From Notolepis coatsorum (lineage: Eukaryota; Chordata; Actinopteri; Aulopiformes; Paralepididae), in assembly GCA_963971535.1 (NCBI GenBank), contig OZ020592.1, forward strand, positions 125,395,937 to 125,459,936: 64,000 nt of DNA, given 5' to 3'. Shown here one piece after another: positions 59,745 to 64,000 of this stretch. The first letter of the stretch is position 1, and each line of letters begins with the position of its first letter. The notes below the pieces were generated by a model, which was not told the DNA's origin, made no database searches, and was given only the letters and a program-made list of their open reading frames with translations. The translations under genes and the position numbers were made by a program.

Positions 59745-60168
59745 CAGTGGTTCCCAAAGTGTGGGGCACGGAGGTACTGCCGGTGGGGCAAAAAAAAATG
59801 ATCCGACGGTCATGTGTTCTTTATACAGAGCACATTCAGAAGCCTAAATACGTTTTGCCACAAAAGGTGGCAAATTATTTTTATTTTAATGAAAATAAAT
59901 CTCCTATCCTACTGTAGGCCTACAACTACATTTTTAATTAGGCCTAATTATTTCACAGTAGCACAGGATCATTTGCCAAGCTTTTGTTCATACATTTTTT
60001 TTTGTGTGTGTGTCTTTGTGTCTTATGTTAATCTTGTCTTGTTAGTAGTAGAGGAAATGGCATGTTTGTAGCCTAACATTTATTTAGGTGGGGACCAGGT
60101 TAGGTGGGGCTTGAAAATATTTCCAACTACCCAAGTGGGGCCTGAATGAAAAGGTTTGGGAACCACTG
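59745..60168. mobile_element. hAT-type MITE (CAGTGGTTCCCAA ends)
   Basis: Starts CAGTGGTTCCCAAAGTGTGG and ends GGTTTGGGAACCACTG; flanks gcctaggt and gcctcggt match at 7 of 8. This terminus is common to many vertebrate hAT families. Confidence 0.85.
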
Positions 60169-60318
60169 GCCTCGGTGGTCAGTCTTGTACATGAGGAGAA
60201 CAGGACTGTTTCATGGCCTCGTCAGTCTTGTACAGCAGTAAATACATTCAGATCATGTTCCACACGTTTTAATGCATCACATAGGAGTTGATTTAGACCA
60301 AATGCCTGTTTTGTTACT

Positions 60319-60955
60319 ATTAAAGAGTAATTAACCACTAGATCATGTGTATTAAAGAGTAATTAACCACTAGATCATGTGTATTAAAGAGTAATTAACC
60401 ACTAGATCATGTGTATTAAAGAGTAATTAACCACTAGATCATGTGTATTAAAGAGTAATTAACCACTAGATCATGTGTATTAAAGAGTAATTAACCACTA
60501 GATCATGTGTATTAAAGAGTAATTAACCACTAGATCATGTGTATTAAAGAGTAATTAACCACTAGATCATGTGTATTAAAGAGTAATTAACCACTAGATC
60601 ATGTGTATTAAAGAGTAATTAACCACTAGATCATGTGTATTAAAGAGTAATTAACCACTAGATCATGTGTATTAAAGAGTAATTAAACACTAGATCATGT
60701 GTATTAAAGAGTAATTAAACACTAGATCATGTGTATTAAAGAGTAATTAACCACTAGATCATGTGTATTAAAGAGAAATTAACCACTAGATCATGTGTAT
60801 TAAAGAGTAATTAAACACTAGATCATGTGTATTAAAGAGTAATTAACCACTAGACCATGTATATTAAAGAGCAATTAACCACTAGACCATGTGTATTAGA
60901 GTAATAAAACACTAGACCATGTGTATTAAAGAGTAATTAACCACTTGACCATGTG
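60319..60955 (+). repeat. 32-bp minisatellite
   Basis: About 20 units of attaaagagtaattaaccac tagatcatgtgt; the last four units are the most diverged. Confidence 0.97.
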
Positions 60956-61265
60956 TATATGCTGGGGCACAGGAAGAACATACTGACTGAACTGTCCTGG
61001 GGCACAGGAAGAACATACTGACTGAACTGTCCTGGGACACAGGAAGAACATACTGACTGAACTGTCCTGGGGCACAGGAAGAACATACTGACTGAACTGT
61101 CCTGGGGTACAGGAAGAACATACTGACTGAACTGTCCTGGGGCACAGGAAGAACATACTGACTGAACTGTCCTGAGGACACAGGAAGAACATACTGACTG
61201 AACTGTCCTGGGACACAGGAAGAACATACTGACTGAACTGTCCTGGAGCACAGGAAGAACATACA
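60956..61265 (+). repeat. 35-bp minisatellite
   Basis: Nine units of ctggggcacaggaagaacat actgactgaactgtc directly abutting the previous array. Three open - strand frames of 104-116 codons over it are spurious. Confidence 0.97.
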
Positions 61266-61680
61266 GTACGTGTCATTCCTGGTTAAGGAGACTGAGAAAG
61301 AAAAAGATTAAACATCATGTTGAGTTTGATTAACATCAGAAACAAAGTCCTCTCATTCTTGGCACTTAATATTAATAAAGCAAAGATTAGATTGAAATGA
61401 CCCAATAGAGTAATATATAAATGTATCTACAGATTATGCTATTGACAAAAATAATGGCTAATTCATTTGTAAAAAAGGGGGGGGGGGGGTGTAAAAAGAA
61501 AAAAGACAAAAAAACGAGTAATAGCTGAAATAAAGTAGAAGTCTTCTTTCCTCTCTGGTGGCTGGAGCCATAATATAACAGAGCGGAACCAGTTCAGTCT
61601 CTGGGGCAGACACCAGGACCACGTCTGCTCAGTGCCGTCTTCTCAAATAAAGATATCCGTATTTTCTCTGGGGGGGGGGA
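61266..61680 (-). other. possible 3'UTR of the convergent gene
   Basis: If the exon at 61681-61737 is real, this is its 3'UTR on the - strand. It has G-runs at 61478-61488 and 61671-61679. I find no clear AATAAA on the - strand within it. Confidence 0.35.
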
Positions 61681-61737
61681 TCACCGGAGATCCAACATGG
61701 ACACTCTGTCTTCAGTGATGGTGATATGTCCTGCATG
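61681..61737 (-). CDS. last coding exon of an unidentified convergent gene
   Basis: On the - strand the acceptor gtgtcttttctctcag is followed by 19 codons ending in TGA (61683-61681): HAGHITITEDRVSMLDLR. It joins in phase 0 to the exon at 62676-62577, whose frame has no stop. I do not recognise the protein family. The exon's first 25 bases and its acceptor region are repeated upstream in its own intron. Alternative acceptor gcag|GAC lies 6 bases further in. Confidence 0.6.
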   Translation of the reverse strand, partial: HAGHITITEDRVSMLDLR

Positions 61738-61886
61738 CTGAGAGAAAAGACACATTCATTATAGTCTAACTGCACAGTGATGGTGATATGTCCTGCATGC
61801 AGAGAGAATAATACATATTAATAATTATAGTATAACTGCACAGTGATATGGCCTGCATACATATTCATTATAGTCTAACTGCACAG
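61713..61886 (-). repeat. tandem copies of the last-exon acceptor boundary
   Basis: The unit cagtgatggtgatatgtcct gcatgctgagagaaaagaca cattcattatagtctaactg ca occurs at 61713, 61771 (with gcagagagaataat) and, shortened, 61830. A partial fourth lies beyond the MITE at 62386-62412. Read on the - strand each carries the acceptor plus about 25 bases of the last exon. Confidence 0.8.
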
Positions 61887-61979
61887 TAGGGCTGACCCCT
61901 ATTAGTCGATTAGTCGACTAATTGGTCGAAAGGAGCCGTAGTCGACTAGCCCACCTCTTAGTCGAATACAAAAAAAAAG

Positions 61980-62014
<35 letters not shown>

Positions 62015-62385
62015 TATTTTTTTATCATTCTTTCCAAAAGAAAAGAGGCCTAGAAGCGTGGCTAACGCTAATGGCACGCATACCAGAGGCTAACTGCCTA
62101 TGAAAACAGGCACAGAGGCACTGAAAGAGGATTTCACCCAACTAATGAACACACTAGACTAGACAAATATCAAGATGTATCCATCAGTGGACCAATTGCA
62201 TGCTTTTGCAGAGGACAAGAAGCCTTCAGTCGACTCCTTCAGACATTAAGCACCCCCCACAGCCCAAATGGAATGATAAAAAAAAAAAAAAATTATACTT
62301 TTTTTTTGTCGACCAATAGTCGACTAACGGCAAATTTTGGCCAATCATAGTCGACCATCCAAATCCTTAGTCGGGGACAGCCCTA
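61887..62385. mobile_element. hAT-type MITE (TAGGGCTGACCCC ends)
   Basis: Starts TAGGGCTGACCCCTATTAG and ends GTCGGGGACAGCCCTA. Sub-termini are rich in tagtcgactaa on both sides. Flanks ctgcacag and ctgcacat match at 7 of 8. It sits within the acceptor-boundary array. Confidence 0.88.
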
Positions 62386-62576
62386 CTGCACATTGATGGT
62401 GATATGGCCTGCTTTAAAAAATATATATATATATATTATTTTGACAATAAGAGTGAATTACGGCCTGATGTAAATTGTACGTACCGGTAAATCCATAAAA
62501 TCCAAATAGTGAAATAGCATTCGATTGATTATTTGAACAAGTACTTTGTTGTACTTGTATTTAGACGTGTACTCAC

Positions 62577-62676
62577 TGTAAATAGAGGTGGGTCTTTGCT
62601 GTGAGGGTGAAAGCCTTTTTGTTTACATGTAGAGATCTCAACCGTTCCACAATCCGTCAGCCTGTAGTATCCGATC
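62577..62676 (-). CDS. internal exon of an unidentified convergent gene
   Basis: On the - strand: acceptor ttgtttctcttcgctgcag, then 100 nt open in one frame (after one base) encoding [20 protein letters not shown] and [13 protein letters not shown], then donor ACA|gtgagt. Acceptor, donor and phase all fit the exon at 61737-61681, with an 839-bp intron between. Family not recognised. Upstream exons would lie to the right of the window; none seen in 62677-64000. Confidence 0.6.
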
Positions 62677-62990
62677 CTGCAGCGAAGAGAAACAACTTCA
62701 GTTCTTCATCTAAATGTACAGTTTTATCTGAGGGACTGGGAAGCAATACTATTACCATCTTCAAGGCCCACTCCCATTCAATCTAGTACTCAAAAACACC
62801 CAGTGTTATTGCAATCAATAAGGCCAGGGGCTGCTCAGCAGGGTCCCAAGGACCGGCACCGGTTACCTGATAACAACCTGATCAATCCTATTGATCAACA
62901 ATAAACCTGATCAAATTCAACAATACATGTCTCTTTCAGCCTTGTTGAGAGTATCTCCTTTTAACATCATGAAGCACAAACTACTTTCCA
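62677..62990. other. spacer, nothing assigned
   Basis: Presumed intron of the convergent gene. It contains a small duplicated motif (cctgatcaa...tattgatcaa). No exon with both splice sites and an open frame was found. Confidence 0.45.
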
Positions 62991-62994
62991 TAGT

Positions 62995-63315
62995 AGTAGT
63001 AGTTTTTTGATGGACTACTTTCCCACTTCCATCAAATCTGCCCCCTCCATCGAGTCTTTTAAATCTAAACTCAAAACTCATCTATACTCCCCTAGCCTTC
63101 CCTGACTCACTCTGACTCTTGCCTTGTTTGTTTTTGACGTGTTGTTCCATTTCCTTGTCAGTATGTTGGTTGTTTATATTTTCTGTTTATTTTATACTTT
63201 AGGAGCACTTTCTTTCTTTTTTTTTGCTATGCGACTTACTGTGAAGCACTTTGGTTGACAAGTGTCATGTCTAAATGTGCTACACAAATACATTTTATTG
63301 ATTGATCGATTGATA
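62995..63315 (+). mobile_element. LINE 3' end (Rex1/L2-like)
   Basis: The start reads as a decayed LINE C-terminus (SFKSKLKTHLYSPSLP-like), then a T-rich 3'UTR and the terminus tactgtgaagcactttggtt gacaa...ttttattgattgatcgatt, with an (attg)n tail. Confidence 0.7.
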
Positions 63316-63382
63316 AAGGGTCTGAGTTGGGCAGTAGTCCATAGCAGCCATAAAGGGTCTGAGGGGCAGAAAGACGTGGCTG

Positions 63383-63585
63383 TGAACGTGAACTGAGATC
63401 CTCAGAGCTGAAATGAATCAGAAGAGGATCTGAGGACAATGTGAACACAACGTGAACTGAGATCATCAGAGCTGAAGTGTAACCAGAAGAGGATCCGAGG
63501 ACAATGTGAACACAACGTGAACTGAGATCATCACAGCTGAAGTGTCACCAGAAGAGGATCCGAGGACAATGTGAACACAACCTTC
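63383..63585 (+). repeat. about 65-bp minisatellite
   Basis: Three units of gaactgagatcatcagagct gaagtgtaaccagaagagga tccgaggacaatgtgaacac aacgt. Confidence 0.9.
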
Positions 63586-64000
63586 TTGGTCCCGTTTTTG
63601 GTCCACTTAAAAAGGTCTGGTTTGTTTAAAAAAGACTATGTAAAAACACCCTTGCGTTTTATTAACTCAATCAGCACCGGAGCGATATGCATGTGTGGTT
63701 AAAAGGCCAGCGTTCTAAAGTAAAGGAATACGTGGCAGTGTTTGCAGGGCTATAACTATATTCTATATTATAGCTAGGGATACAATACTATGGTCCATTT
63801 GACATTGAGTATCTATCGTTCAATATGTGAAAAAAAAAAAAAAATCATCCATACATTCCCGTTTTATACTGTGGTGAATATAAGTATGGTTTTAGAGCGG
63901 TCTAGGGTAATTCCTGGGAGGCTGGTAATAGCCCGCAACGTGTATTATACTAAATGCATTGGCATTTCGTCCCTATACAGTATACACGCTACAATAAAAA
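63586..64000. other. window end, nothing assigned
   Basis: tgtttgcagggctataacta near 63738 resembles 2488-2505. An A-run is at 63830-63844. No exon seen. Confidence 0.4.

Noticed and set aside
60319..61265. Regular 32-bp and 35-bp direct repeats resembling a CRISPR array, and - strand frames over the second block.
   Set aside because: The units are contiguous with no unique spacers, no cas genes are near, and the context is a fish intergenic region.

Overview
This is a vertebrate nuclear window, almost certainly from a ray-finned (teleost) fish. It carries exons 2 to 8, and a likely 3'UTR exon, of the MAP kinase gene mapk1 (ERK2) on the + strand. The coding exons together give about 320 residues with the ERK signatures in order: beta-3 lysine (AAIKK), [11 protein letters not shown], the TEY activation lip, APE and the C-terminal common-docking region. 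Their lengths (183, 190, 117, 115, 132, 110 and 117 nt including the stop) and phases are those I know for vertebrate MAPK1. Exon 1, with the start codon and glycine-rich loop, is not in the window, so bases 1 to 16283 are the 3' part of intron 1. The fish assignment rests on the ERK2 sequence, several tRNA-derived SINE copies, L2/Rex-like LINEs and many hAT and piggyBac-like elements. I do not name a species.

Layout: 1-16283 is intron 1, full of transposable elements (piggyBac-like elements, an L1-type ORF1 fragment, a hAT carrying a THAP-derived giant inverted repeat, and an L2-like LINE carrying a BED-finger hAT). 16284-20118 holds exons 2, 3 and 4. 20119-30128 is intron 4 (minisatellites, three complete hAT elements with 8-bp target duplications, two piggyBac-like elements sharing one TTAA). 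Exon 5 is at 30129-30243. Intron 5 (30244-46494) holds four minisatellite blocks and a LINE of about 9.2 kb footprint into which at least five other elements are nested. Exons 6, 7 and 8 are at 46495, 48059 and 51962. The stop is at 52076-52078, followed by a 3'UTR intron and a 3'UTR exon from 53537, possibly to about 57010. From 57016 to the end there are more repeats and two short exons of an unidentified convergent gene on the - strand (62676-62577 and 61737-61681).

The most unusual property is that several exon-intron boundaries are themselves the seed of tandem arrays. At the ends of exons 2, 3 and 8 the array units contain the last exonic bases plus the 5' splice site. At exon 5 the array starts at the splice site itself. 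At the convergent gene the acceptor and first bases of the last exon are repeated. As a result the true splice sites sit beside one to about fifteen near-copies. One hAT element landed inside the exon 3 array and split it. I see no sign of a new enzyme system, operon, CRISPR array or rRNA gene; apart from mapk1 and the two small exons, the protein-coding remnants are transposon debris.
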